Shown here one piece after another: positions 44,467 to 52,703 of a stretch of DNA of 64,000 bases. The stretch spans positions 834,099-898,098 of the forward strand of contig NZ_SNYI01000002.1 of the NCBI RefSeq assembly GCF_004362865.1. The letters run 5' to 3'. Source of the stretch: Zeaxanthinibacter enoshimensis (GTDB lineage Bacteria; Bacteroidota; Bacteroidia; Flavobacteriales; Flavobacteriaceae). Position 1 is the stretch's first letter. Each line of letters starts with the position of its first letter. The notes beneath the pieces were generated by a model. The model was not told the DNA's origin. It ran no database searches and worked only from the letters and a program-made list of their open reading frames with translations. A program made the position numbers and the translations under genes.

Positions 44467-45573
44467 TTACTGCAGAAGCTCTGCAATTTTCTGATCCAAG
44501 GCATCACCCCGGAGATTCTTCGCAACGATCACCCCGTTCTCATCGAGAATAAAAGTTGCAGGAATCGCATTGACGCTGTACAATTGCGCGATTTCGTCAA
44601 AGTAGTTCACATTGGAAACGTGGTCCCAGGTCAGTCCGTCATCCTCGATCGCTTTTTTCCAGTCTTCGGCTTTCCTGTCCAGGGAGACTCCAAGGATGTT
44701 CAGACCCTGGTCCTTGTATTTGTTGTAGATCCTTACCACGTTTGGATTCTCGGCCCGGCAAGGCTTACACCATGCGGCCCAGAAATCAATGATGGTCACC
44801 TTTCCCATAGCATCAGCCAGGGCAAGCTCTTCCCCTGTCGGGGTAGGAGCAGAGAAATTTGGAGCCTTGGCTCCTATAGAGGTATTCGCACTTTTCTCCA
44901 GTTTCTCCTTGATTCGCAGACCAACGCGGGTATTCTTTATTTCATCGGTGAGAGCCTCGTACATTTTCTTAGCCTTGTTATCGGCCAGGGAACCGGTTGT
45001 CAGACCCTTTTCAATGATCAGGGCAGAGATAAGGGAATTAGGATTCTTTTCGGCAAATGAGATCTCAAAGTTCTTGGCTTCTTCCTGTAGTTCAAAATAT
45101 TCTTCCCGCAGCGAATTCATGACCACTGTATCTCGTTTTGCCGTAGCAGCCCTCATGTCCTCGTTCATAGACATGGCTTTACGGGACAATGCACGGGAAG
45201 CATCCAGGAAGTCGCTGAACAGATCGTTCTGAAGTGTTCCTTCTACCTCGGCGAAGGGCAGGCTGTCTTTCTGGGCTTCTACCTCTATCTCTCCCTTTTC
45301 GATGATCACCGGGATGTTTCCCCGGATGTTATCAATGAATACATAGTGTAATTCAGGTTCTCCGGCTTTTCCTTTAAAGCTGAAATTCCCATCCTTTACC
45401 AGGGCGGTATCTACATCTACAGGTTGGTTCTGCTCATTGGTCTTTTTCAAAAAAACCATGGTCCCGTCTTCCACATCGCCTTCCAGCTCACCTTTGATGG
45501 TAAAACCGTCTGGTTCACTATTACAACCCACAAGGGCCAGGACACTTAACAAAACTAGGGTGTATTTCTTCAT
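44467..45573 (-). CDS. TlpA-like disulfide reductase lipoprotein with DUF4369 domain
   Basis: A 368-residue periplasm-facing lipoprotein (lipobox LVGC, Cys17). An N-terminal DUF4369-like beta domain (FTIKGELEGDVEDGTMVFLKK region) is followed by a helical linker and a thioredoxin domain with the redox motif WAAWCKPCRAENP and cis-Pro segment AIPATFILDENG. Such proteins keep periplasmic cysteines reduced, for example for cytochrome c; the partner is not known here. Candidate -7 box at 45593-45600. Confidence 0.92.
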   Translation of the reverse strand: MKKYTLVLLSVLALVGCNSEPDGFTIKGELEGDVEDGTMVFLKKTNEQNQPVDVDTALVKDGNFSFKGKAGEPELHYVFIDNIRGNIPVIIEKGEIEVEAQKDSLPFAEVEGTLQNDLFSDFLDASRALSRKAMSMNEDMRAATAKRDTVVMNSLREEYFELQEEAKNFEISFAEKNPNSLISALIIEKGLTTGSLADNKAKKMYEALTDEIKNTRVGLRIKEKLEKSANTSIGAKAPNFSAPTPTGEELALADAMGKVTIIDFWAAWCKPCRAENPNVVRIYNKYKDQGLNILGVSLDRKAEDWKKAIEDDGLTWDHVSNVNYFDEIAQLYSVNAIPATFILDENGVIVAKNLRGDALDQKIAELLQ

Positions 45574-45592
45574 TTCTTTATTTTAAGATGGC

Positions 45593-45600
45593 CAAATATA
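45593..45600 (-). promoter_or_regulatory. Candidate -7 element of the TlpA-like gene
   Basis: On the minus strand this is TATATTTG (TAnnTTTG), 20 bases before the ATG at 45573. No -33 box recognised. Confidence 0.35.
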
Positions 45601-45622
45601 GCTAACTGGTATCGAATAAAAA

Positions 45623-45654
45623 AAGTCCTTAACAAGAGCTTATGTTAAGGACTT
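45623..45654 (-). terminator. Intrinsic terminator of the small beta-barrel gene
   Basis: AAGTCCTTAACA and TGTTAAGGACTT form a perfect 12-bp stem with an 8-base loop, followed on the minus strand by a T-run. It lies about 23 bases after the stop codon at 45677. Confidence 0.88.
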
Positions 45655-45676
45655 CTAAGGATTTTATTGTAATTGA

Positions 45677-46162
45677 TCAGAACTGGTAACGGATACCAAG
45701 GGCGATGTCGAAATCAAAATTGTCGCTGAAATCATCATAACCGACAATTCCGATTTCCGGCCTGAAATCCAGGGACAGCATCAGTGGAATATCAAAATCG
45801 TATTCCACACCAATGTTCCCGGCTCCAAACAGGAACAGACCATCATCAAAATCATTGTTTGCGAAATCAACATTTCCCAAACCACCACCTAGGCCGTAGA
45901 ACCAGTTAAAATTTCCGTCAAGCGGGCGTACCCATTGATGTACCGCCGCCAGTTTAAAAGCATCGTAATTCCTGCTGTCTCTCCATCCCAGGTCCAGTTC
46001 AAGGCGTGTATCGGTGCTCAGGGCGTTCTGGTAAGAGATTTCAGCTCCGAATCCGTCGCTGTCTCCCAGTCGAAGACCGAGAGCATGCTCGGACAGAGAT
46101 TGTGCGCTGATCGCGCAACTTGCAAATAAAAACAGAAGGGTTAATGGTTTCATTATTTTCAT
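45677..46162 (-). CDS. Small outer-membrane beta-barrel protein
   Basis: A 161-residue exported protein: signal peptide ending ...AISAQ, then alternating strands rich in Asp, Phe and Tyr (GFGAEISYQNAL, LELDLGWRDSRNY, FNWFYGLGGGLGN), ending in ...DIALGIRYQF with the C-terminal Phe recognised by the BAM machinery. It resembles 8-stranded OmpX/OmpW-like barrels, with no clue to a ligand. Its own terminator and candidate promoter make it a single-gene unit. Confidence 0.85.
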   Translation of the reverse strand: MKIMKPLTLLFLFASCAISAQSLSEHALGLRLGDSDGFGAEISYQNALSTDTRLELDLGWRDSRNYDAFKLAAVHQWVRPLDGNFNWFYGLGGGLGNVDFANNDFDDGLFLFGAGNIGVEYDFDIPLMLSLDFRPEIGIVGYDDFSDNFDFDIALGIRYQF

Positions 46163-46184
46163 TGTGAATCATTTTTTTTAGTTA

Positions 46185-46250
46185 GACCAAATTTAGCTAC
46201 TTGCTTCTGGTGTATCGTTAATAAAGACTTAATTTAGTGACCAAATTTAG
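46185..46250. repeat. Direct repeat in the divergent beta-barrel/dehydrogenase promoter region
   Basis: GACCAAATTTAG occurs at 46185-46196 and again at 46239-46250. The first copy includes, on the minus strand, TAAATTTG (46195-46188), a candidate -7 box for the barrel gene. The second lies just upstream of the dehydrogenase start. May be a regulator site or chance. Confidence 0.4.
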
Positions 46251-46256
46251 TTTAAA

Positions 46257-49166
46257 TTGAATAATAATTTGCTCAAAGCCTTAGGAGACTCCCTGGAAGG
46301 GACCCTGGACTATACAGACCTTGGCCGGAAACTATATGCCACCGATGCTTCGGTGTACAGGAAGACTCCACTTGCGGTCGCTTTTCCACGCACTAACGAG
46401 GATATTGTAAAATTGTTGCGTTTCGCTTCGGAACACCAGGTCGGGATTATTCCCCGGACTGCTGGAACTTCCCTGGCCGGGCAATGTGTGGGTGAGGGGA
46501 TCGTAGTGGATGTGTCAAAACACTTTACCCGAATTCTGGAGCTTGATGTGGAAAAAAAACAGGTCCGGGTACAGCCCGGGGTGATCAGGGATGAATTAAA
46601 TACCTACCTGGCCGAGTATGGCCTGTTCTTCGGTCCCAATACTTCTACCTCTAACCGCTGCATGATCGGTGGAATGGTGGGTAATAACAGCAGTGGAACA
46701 ACCTCGATTCAATACGGGGTAACCCGGGATAAGGTGCTGGAATTAAAAACGGTTCTTCACGACGGGTCTACCGCTCTTTTCCACGAACTGAGCACAGAGG
46801 AATTCCTGCATAAGACCAAAGAGGACACTGTTGAAGGAAATATTTATAAGAACATTCATAAAGAACTGTCAAACAGTGAGATACAGAAAAATATTAATAC
46901 TGAATTTCCTAAGAAAAGCATCCATAGGAGAAACACAGGGTATGCGGTTGATTCCCTGCTGGAAAGCGAGCTTTTCGGGGGAGAATCGCCGGGTATCAAT
47001 CTCTGTTCATTACTGAGTGGGAGCGAAGGAACCCTGGCCTTTACCACGGAGATCACCCTGGCCCTGGACGATCTGCCTCCTGTTCATTCCGCCATGGTAG
47101 TGACTCATTATGAAACCCTCAAAACATGTCTTGCAGATGTCGCTCCTCTTATGCAGCATACATTGTACCTCTGCGAGATGATGGACAAGGTGATCCTGGA
47201 CTGCACTAAGAATAACCGTGCCCAATTGGCAAACCGGTTCTTTGTGCAGGGCGATCCGGCAGCCTTACTGATGTTAGAAGTCCGGGCAGAAAGTGAGCAG
47301 CTCCTACAGGATAAAGTAACCTCATTACTAAAATCCATTACTGCTTCAGGAAACAGCTATGCCCATCCCGTATTGAGCGGGCCGGATATCAATAAAGCCA
47401 TCGAACTCAGGAAGGCGGGGCTTGGACTCCTGGGGAATATGGTTGGAGACCGCAAGGCCGTGGCCTGTATAGAAGATACGGCGGTTGCCCTGGAAGACCT
47501 GTCCGGTTTTATTGCGGAATTCACCGGTATTATGGATTCTTATAACCAGCAGGCAGTGTATTATGCCCACGCCGGGGCAGGGGAACTGCACCTGAGACCT
47601 ATACTGAACCTGAAAAAGAAGGAAGACGTAGTGCTCTTCCGCAAGATCACCACCGATGTGGCCAGGCTTACCAAAAAATATAAAGGTTCTTTCAGCGGGG
47701 AACATGGGGACGGGATCGTCCGGGCTGAATTTATTCCGCTGATGATAGGCGAAGCTAACTACGAACTGCTCAGAAGGGTGAAGTCGTATTTTGACCCAAA
47801 GGGTATCTTGAATCCGGGGAAGATCGTGGATGCTTACCCCATGGACGAATCTCTCAGGTATGAGGTAGGGAGACAAGAACTCGAGATCAGAACATTTATG
47901 GATTTCTCGGATAGCGAGGGCATACTTAAAGCTGCTGAAAAATGTAATGGCAGCGGGGACTGCCGGAAGACGCATCATTCCGCCGGAGCTATGTGCCCCA
48001 GTTACCATGCCACCCGCAACGAAAAAGATACTACCAGGGGCCGGGCGAATGTGCTCAGGGAAGTACTGACACATGAAGGGGATACCAACCGTTTTGACAA
48101 CGCTACGCTGAAAGAAGCTATGGACCTTTGCCTTAGCTGTAAGGCGTGCGGTAGCGAGTGTCCGAGTAACGTTGATATGTCCAGCCTTAAATCAGAATTC
48201 CTGTACCAATACCAGAAAGCAAACGGCTTCAGTCTTAGAAGTCGGCTGTTCGCATATAACACCACGCTGAACCGGCTGGGTAGTAAATGGCCTAGACTGA
48301 CCAACGCCATGTACAGCAGTAAAAGTTTCGGTGGAATTCTTAAAAAAATGACGGGAGTTGCTCCCGCCAGGAGCCTGCCAAAGGTTTCAAGTGTTGATTT
48401 TGATAAAGTATTAAAGTCATCTGTTAATAAAGAGGTTACGAATAAAAAGAAGGTGTTGCTTTATATTGATGAGTTCACCAGGTACCTGGATACCGACCTG
48501 GGCGAGGACGCCGTGGTGTTACTAACGACCCTGGGGTATGACGTAGATCTTTTTTACGGCGAAAGTGGGCGCACCTATATTTCCAAAGGCTTCCTGGAAC
48601 AGGCCAAAAAACTTGCTGCTAAAAACATAGATGCTCTGTCCGGGAAGCTGGATGAAGATTGGGTGTTGATAGGACTCGAACCTTCTGCTATCCTCACCTT
48701 CAGGGATGAATACAAAAGGTTTGGGCTGAACCAGGAAATAGTAGATAAGATTGCTACAAGATCTTTGCTGATCGAGGAATTCCTGGCAGCAGAGATCAGG
48801 CTCGGGCATTTGTCCGGCGAAGCTTTTACGAAAGAAGCAAAGACCGTAAAACTACATGTGCACTGCCACCAGAAGGCCCTCTCTGACCAAAAAGTGAGTT
48901 TTGACCTGCTTAACCTGCCGGAGAATTATAAAGTGACTATAATTAATTCCGGCTGTTGTGGTATGGCGGGATCATTTGGGTACGAGGAAGAACATTATGA
49001 CATCAGTATGGCGATAGGGGAGCTTCGGTTGTTTCCTGCTGTAAGGAAATCTGGTCCTGAGGTGCTTATCGCGGCTAACGGTACGAGCTGCAGACACCAG
49101 ATCAAGGATGGGACAAGCAGGACTGCCCTACACCCGGTAAGTATTTTAAGAAACGCACTAGTGTAG
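46257..49166 (+). CDS. FAD and Fe-S D-2-hydroxyacid dehydrogenase (YdiJ-like)
   Basis: A 969-residue fusion of a glycolate-oxidase-type FAD subunit and a ferredoxin/CCG subunit. The FAD domain shows PRTAGTSLAGQCVG and GGMVGNNSSGTTSIQYG; the cap region ends with FSGEHGDGIVRAEF. The iron-sulfur part has CNGSGDC near residue 562 and CLSCKACGSECP near residue 624, and the CCG domain has HCHQKAL and NSGCCGMAGSFGYE. E. coli YdiJ of similar layout oxidises D-2-hydroxyglutarate; D-lactate is another option. The start is TTG at 46257; no in-frame ATG or GTG is suitable. Confidence 0.92.
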   Translation: MNNNLLKALGDSLEGTLDYTDLGRKLYATDASVYRKTPLAVAFPRTNEDIVKLLRFASEHQVGIIPRTAGTSLAGQCVGEGIVVDVSKHFTRILELDVEKKQVRVQPGVIRDELNTYLAEYGLFFGPNTSTSNRCMIGGMVGNNSSGTTSIQYGVTRDKVLELKTVLHDGSTALFHELSTEEFLHKTKEDTVEGNIYKNIHKELSNSEIQKNINTEFPKKSIHRRNTGYAVDSLLESELFGGESPGINLCSLLSGSEGTLAFTTEITLALDDLPPVHSAMVVTHYETLKTCLADVAPLMQHTLYLCEMMDKVILDCTKNNRAQLANRFFVQGDPAALLMLEVRAESEQLLQDKVTSLLKSITASGNSYAHPVLSGPDINKAIELRKAGLGLLGNMVGDRKAVACIEDTAVALEDLSGFIAEFTGIMDSYNQQAVYYAHAGAGELHLRPILNLKKKEDVVLFRKITTDVARLTKKYKGSFSGEHGDGIVRAEFIPLMIGEANYELLRRVKSYFDPKGILNPGKIVDAYPMDESLRYEVGRQELEIRTFMDFSDSEGILKAAEKCNGSGDCRKTHHSAGAMCPSYHATRNEKDTTRGRANVLREVLTHEGDTNRFDNATLKEAMDLCLSCKACGSECPSNVDMSSLKSEFLYQYQKANGFSLRSRLFAYNTTLNRLGSKWPRLTNAMYSSKSFGGILKKMTGVAPARSLPKVSSVDFDKVLKSSVNKEVTNKKKVLLYIDEFTRYLDTDLGEDAVVLLTTLGYDVDLFYGESGRTYISKGFLEQAKKLAAKNIDALSGKLDEDWVLIGLEPSAILTFRDEYKRFGLNQEIVDKIATRSLLIEEFLAAEIRLGHLSGEAFTKEAKTVKLHVHCHQKALSDQKVSFDLLNLPENYKVTIINSGCCGMAGSFGYEEEHYDISMAIGELRLFPAVRKSGPEVLIAANGTSCRHQIKDGTSRTALHPVSILRNALV

Positions 49167-50072
49167 AGTCTTTTTGCGCCTCTTACGTTTATTGCGTTTC
49201 CCGTGGGTGTCCAGGAGCGTTTCGATGTTGGTCAAATCCATGGATTTAAGCTCTTCATCTGCAAAGAAGACGCTGCATTTGTCGGCCTGGTACCTGTATA
49301 TTTTCCACCTTTTAAAGGCGTATTCCAGCGCGGTCATTTCTCCCAGCCAGTCGCCCGAATTAAGATACTGTGTACTGCCGTACTCCATTTCCTGTACATA
49401 TTTATCTGCCAGGCTGGTATAACCGCAAACTACTGCACCAAAACCCCGGGCGGCGGCACAGTGTAAGGCGTTAGTGCGGAACTGTTCCGGGCAGAATGAG
49501 GGGTTTTTCACTGGTAATTCCCCGGCTTTCTTCTTTATAAAAAAGCCTCCCAGGGAATTGGACAGTTTTTTCCATCTGGCAAACAGGGTATAACTATGCA
49601 GCCGGAAAGGTCTTAGCAAGGAAGAGGAGGTGGGTCCCATGTCAAAATGTTGCCCGTGTAGAAACCAGGTTTTGTTATGGTCCAGGTCCAGGACTAATTC
49701 CTTCCTGATCTGTATCGCGCCGACAGCGATACCCTCAAGTCTTTTCAGGTAGTGATCCGTTTCCCCGGCAAGAACATAAACCGCTGTTCCTTGTGCAGCT
49801 ATGGTAACGATCTTCTTTACTACCTTCATCTGGACCTTCGGAAGTTCTTTAAGATTATTCGCATTCCCGGCGATCAATCCACCGTTAAGGATGAGGATCC
49901 CGGGCTTTATACTGCTGAGATAGGTCAGCAATTCCTGCGCTTTACACTCTTCGCTGCCCAGGTAAATATCTGATAGTACTACGACCTCTATCGTTCTCTT
50001 TCTCAAACCGGTAAAATTATGATGTGGTAAAATTATGCCAGGGATGAAAACGTTCCTAACCCGGCGTGTCAT
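49158..50072 (-). CDS. LpxH-like phosphoesterase that has lost most metal ligands
   Basis: A 304-residue protein with the fold order of UDP-2,3-diacylglucosamine pyrophosphatase (VVVLSDIYLGSEECKAQELL, ILILNGGLIAG, YVLAGETDHYL, FLHGQHFD, VVCGYTSLA, YLNSGDWLGEMTALEY). Against the seven LpxH metal ligands, D35 and H139 remain, but DxH is DIY (Y37), GD is GG (G65), GNHD is GETD (E104), and GHxH is GYTS (Y218, S220). Hydrolase activity is therefore improbable. The first 22 residues may not be coding (see the direct repeat at 50010-50037); TTG at 50006 is an alternative start. The basic tail (GKRNKRKRRKK) overlaps the convergent gene by 9 bases. Confidence 0.85.
   Translation of the reverse strand: MTRRVRNVFIPGIILPHHNFTGLRKRTIEVVVLSDIYLGSEECKAQELLTYLSSIKPGILILNGGLIAGNANNLKELPKVQMKVVKKIVTIAAQGTAVYVLAGETDHYLKRLEGIAVGAIQIRKELVLDLDHNKTWFLHGQHFDMGPTSSSLLRPFRLHSYTLFARWKKLSNSLGGFFIKKKAGELPVKNPSFCPEQFRTNALHCAAARGFGAVVCGYTSLADKYVQEMEYGSTQYLNSGDWLGEMTALEYAFKRWKIYRYQADKCSVFFADEELKSMDLTNIETLLDTHGKRNKRKRRKKTLH
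50010..50037. repeat. 12-bp direct repeat near the LpxH-like start
   Basis: GGTAAAATTATG occurs at 50010-50021 and 50026-50037, a period of 16 bases. It lies in the annotated N-terminal extension of the LpxH-like gene, just upstream of the alternative TTG start, and looks more like a regulatory element than coding sequence. Confidence 0.45.
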
Positions 50073-50147
50073 TTTTGTTTAAGGACAAGGTTATCTTTAG
50101 ATTAAGCGGACTGTGGCTGTTGTTAAATGAATATTAAGGAGTTGCCG

Positions 50148-50178
50148 TTGCATTGGTTCGGGCTAAGCTTTATCTTTG
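50148..50178 (+). promoter_or_regulatory. Candidate promoter of aroC
   Basis: TTGC (50148-50151) and TATCTTTG (50171-50178) are spaced 19 bases apart, fitting the Bacteroidota -33/-7 pattern. Transcription would start near 50185, giving a 50-base leader that contains the palindrome at 50196. Confidence 0.45.
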
Positions 50179-50195
50179 ATAGCTTAAACATGTTG

Positions 50196-50215
50196 GGAAT
50201 ACCCCCGGGTATTCC
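50196..50215 (+). promoter_or_regulatory. Palindrome in the aroC leader
   Basis: GGAATACCC-CC-GGGTATTCC is a perfect 9-bp inverted repeat with a 2-base centre, 20 bases before the aroC ATG. The short centre argues for a protein-binding operator over an RNA hairpin, although it would also fold with a strained loop near the ribosome site. Confidence 0.5.
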
Positions 50216-50234
50216 TATCAAAGCACAGTAAACT

Positions 50235-51299
50235 ATGGCCGGAAATACTTACGGAACCCTGTTTAAATTAATGACCTTCGGAGAATCACATGGTCCTGCC
50301 ATCGGAGGTATTCTGGAGGGGTGCCCGGCCGGGCTGACATTGAACTTAGAAGCCATACAAGGGGAGTTAGAGCGCAGGAAGCCCGGGCAATCGGCCATTG
50401 TAACCCAGCGTAAGGAACCGGATACGGTCGAATTCTTTTCTGGGATATTCGAGGGTAAGACCACCGGGACCCCGATCGGTTTTGCCATTCATAACACCAA
50501 CCAGAAATCCAAAGATTACTCGCACATCAAGGACTCTTACCGCCCTTCCCATGCCGATAAGACCTATGACGACAAATACGGTTTCAGGGATTACCGCGGG
50601 GGTGGGCGAAGTTCTGCGAGGGAAACCGCGAGCAGGGTAGTAGCCGGCGCCATTGCTAAACAATTCCTTGCCCCGGTTCAAATACGGGCCTATGTTTCGC
50701 AGGTTGGTTCGCTTATCATGGATAAACCATACCAGGAACTGGATCTTTCCAAAACCGAATCGAACCCCGTGCGCTGCCCGGATCCTGAAATGGCCGGAAA
50801 AATGGAGGCTTATATCCGCGATGTAAGGAAAGAAGGAGATACGATCGGCGGAGTAGTCAGCTGTGTGATCCGGAACGTACCTAAAGGTCTTGGGGAACCT
50901 GTATTTGACAAGCTCCATGCGGAGCTAGGGAAAGCAATGCTGTCTATCAATGCCGTTAAGGGATTCGAGTACGGCAGCGGTTTTGCCGGGGTACAGATGA
51001 AAGGAAGTGAACACAATGATTCGTTCAGCCAGGATGGTACTACCAAGACCAATTACAGTGGGGGTATACAGGGAGGAATCAGTAACGGGGAAGATATCTA
51101 CTTCAAAGTGGCTTTTAAACCGGTAGCCACGCTGATACAGTCTTATGAGACCATAGATAAAGAGGGTAATGCTGTTACCGTGCAAGGTAAAGGGAGACAC
51201 GATCCCTGCGTGGTCCCGAGGGCAGTTCCTATTGTCGAGGCCATGGCCGCCCTGGTGTTGGCTGATTTTAGACTACGCAACGAGGGCGCTAAATTATAG
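50235..51299 (+). CDS. aroC: Chorismate synthase
   Basis: A 354-residue cytosolic enzyme converting 5-enolpyruvylshikimate-3-phosphate to chorismate with reduced FMN. All three family signatures are visible: [18 protein letters not shown] at the N-terminus, [19 protein letters not shown] near residue 120, and [17 protein letters not shown] near residue 320. Length is normal. The leader carries a conspicuous palindrome. Confidence 0.97.
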   Translation: MAGNTYGTLFKLMTFGESHGPAIGGILEGCPAGLTLNLEAIQGELERRKPGQSAIVTQRKEPDTVEFFSGIFEGKTTGTPIGFAIHNTNQKSKDYSHIKDSYRPSHADKTYDDKYGFRDYRGGGRSSARETASRVVAGAIAKQFLAPVQIRAYVSQVGSLIMDKPYQELDLSKTESNPVRCPDPEMAGKMEAYIRDVRKEGDTIGGVVSCVIRNVPKGLGEPVFDKLHAELGKAMLSINAVKGFEYGSGFAGVQMKGSEHNDSFSQDGTTKTNYSGGIQGGISNGEDIYFKVAFKPVATLIQSYETIDKEGNAVTVQGKGRHDPCVVPRAVPIVEAMAALVLADFRLRNEGAKL

Positions 51300-51363
51300 C
51301 AGCTCAGTTTAGGGGGTTTGCCTGCAAAATGGTATCTTACCCGGCAAAATCAAATTTTATTTT

Positions 51364-52689
51364 ATGAAGAAATTGGAATTGCACTGGCAGATCCTCATTG
51401 GGATGGTTGCCGGGGTACTCTTCGGGTTTGCCATGACTTATCCTGATTGGGGTGCCACGTTTGTACAGGATTGGATCAATCCACTGGGAACCATATTCGT
51501 AAAACTCCTGAAGCTGATCGCGATTCCGCTGATTCTTGCCTCCCTCATAAAAGGGATCTCTGACCTGAAAGATATTTCCCAGTTCCGGAATATCGGGGTC
51601 AGGACCATCATGATCTACATTTCTACCACCGTAGTGGCTATTACCATCGGGCTGCTGCTGGTAAACGTACTGCAGCCCGGGGAGGGTATCTCTCAGGATA
51701 CTATTGCCCAGTTAACCGAAACCTATGCCGGTGATGAGCAGGTAACCTCTAAACTGGAAGAAGCCTCCAAGCAAAAGGAAAGCGGGCCATTGCAGTTCCT
51801 GGAAGATATGGTGCCCGACAACGCTTTCAATGCGCTGGGAGATAACAGCCTGATGTTACAGGTGATCTTTTTCACCATTTTCATGGGAATTTCCATGTTA
51901 CTGATAGGGGAGGAAGCGGCAAAACCGCTTAAAAATGTCTTTGACTCCCTCAATGATGTAGTGCTGAAGATGGTAGACCTTATTATGCTTACCGCTCCCG
52001 TAGCGGTGTTTGCCCTGTTGGCCAACGTGGTGGTGACCTCGGGGGATCCGGATCTTTTACTTGCACTGCTAAAATATGCCGGTGTCGTTTTACTGGGTCT
52101 TCTCCTGATGATCGTTTTTTACAGCGTGGTGGTGGCTACTTTTACCCGCTACAACCCTCTGACCTTCCTCAGTAAGATAACCCCGGCACAACTGCTTGCC
52201 TTTTCTACCAGTTCCAGTGCGGCAACCCTGCCGGTAACCATGGAACGCGTGGAAGAGCACTTGGGAGTGGATAAAGATATTTCCAGTTTTGTACTCCCGG
52301 TAGGGGCCACCATCAATATGGATGGTACCAGTCTGTACCAGGGGGTTGCCGCTGTTTTTATATCCCAGGCACTGGGCTTTGACCTGACCTTCGGGAGCCA
52401 GCTGACCATTGTTCTGACCGCACTGCTGGCATCCATCGGATCGGCCGCGGTACCCGGCGCCGGTATGGTAATGCTGGTGATCGTCCTGGAGGCGATTGGT
52501 TTCCCGGCAGATAAACTGGCTATTGGACTTGCGCTCATTTTCGCTGTAGACCGCCCCCTGGACATGTGCAGGACAGTAGTGAACGTTACCGGCGATGCAA
52601 CCGTATCCATGATGGTGGCCAAATCTCTCGGCAGGACCTTGCATCCGAAGGTCAAGAACTGGGATGATAACCTGGATGAAGTAAAATAG
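51364..52689 (+). CDS. Dicarboxylate/amino acid:cation symporter
   Basis: A 441-residue inner-membrane transporter of the DAACS (GltP/DctA) family. It has the serine-rich hairpin AFSTSSSAATLPVTMERVEE, the unwound TM7 motif NMDGTSLYQG and a second hairpin AAVPGAGMVMLVIVLEAIG; NVTGDATVSMMVAK in TM8 carries the Asp and Asn that contact the substrate. A 30-residue acidic insert (AGDEQVTSKLEEASKQKE) lies between helices. Substrate is glutamate/aspartate or C4-dicarboxylate; sequence alone does not decide. It ends 14 bases before the ATP-grasp gene and may be co-transcribed with the following trio. Confidence 0.93.
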   Translation: MKKLELHWQILIGMVAGVLFGFAMTYPDWGATFVQDWINPLGTIFVKLLKLIAIPLILASLIKGISDLKDISQFRNIGVRTIMIYISTTVVAITIGLLLVNVLQPGEGISQDTIAQLTETYAGDEQVTSKLEEASKQKESGPLQFLEDMVPDNAFNALGDNSLMLQVIFFTIFMGISMLLIGEEAAKPLKNVFDSLNDVVLKMVDLIMLTAPVAVFALLANVVVTSGDPDLLLALLKYAGVVLLGLLLMIVFYSVVVATFTRYNPLTFLSKITPAQLLAFSTSSSAATLPVTMERVEEHLGVDKDISSFVLPVGATINMDGTSLYQGVAAVFISQALGFDLTFGSQLTIVLTALLASIGSAAVPGAGMVMLVIVLEAIGFPADKLAIGLALIFAVDRPLDMCRTVVNVTGDATVSMMVAKSLGRTLHPKVKNWDDNLDEVK

Positions 52690-52703
52690 AAAAACTCGAT
52701 GTT

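Noticed and set aside
47346-48074. 242-codon open frame on the minus strand
   Set aside because: Lies inside the FAD/Fe-S dehydrogenase gene and has no domain signal.
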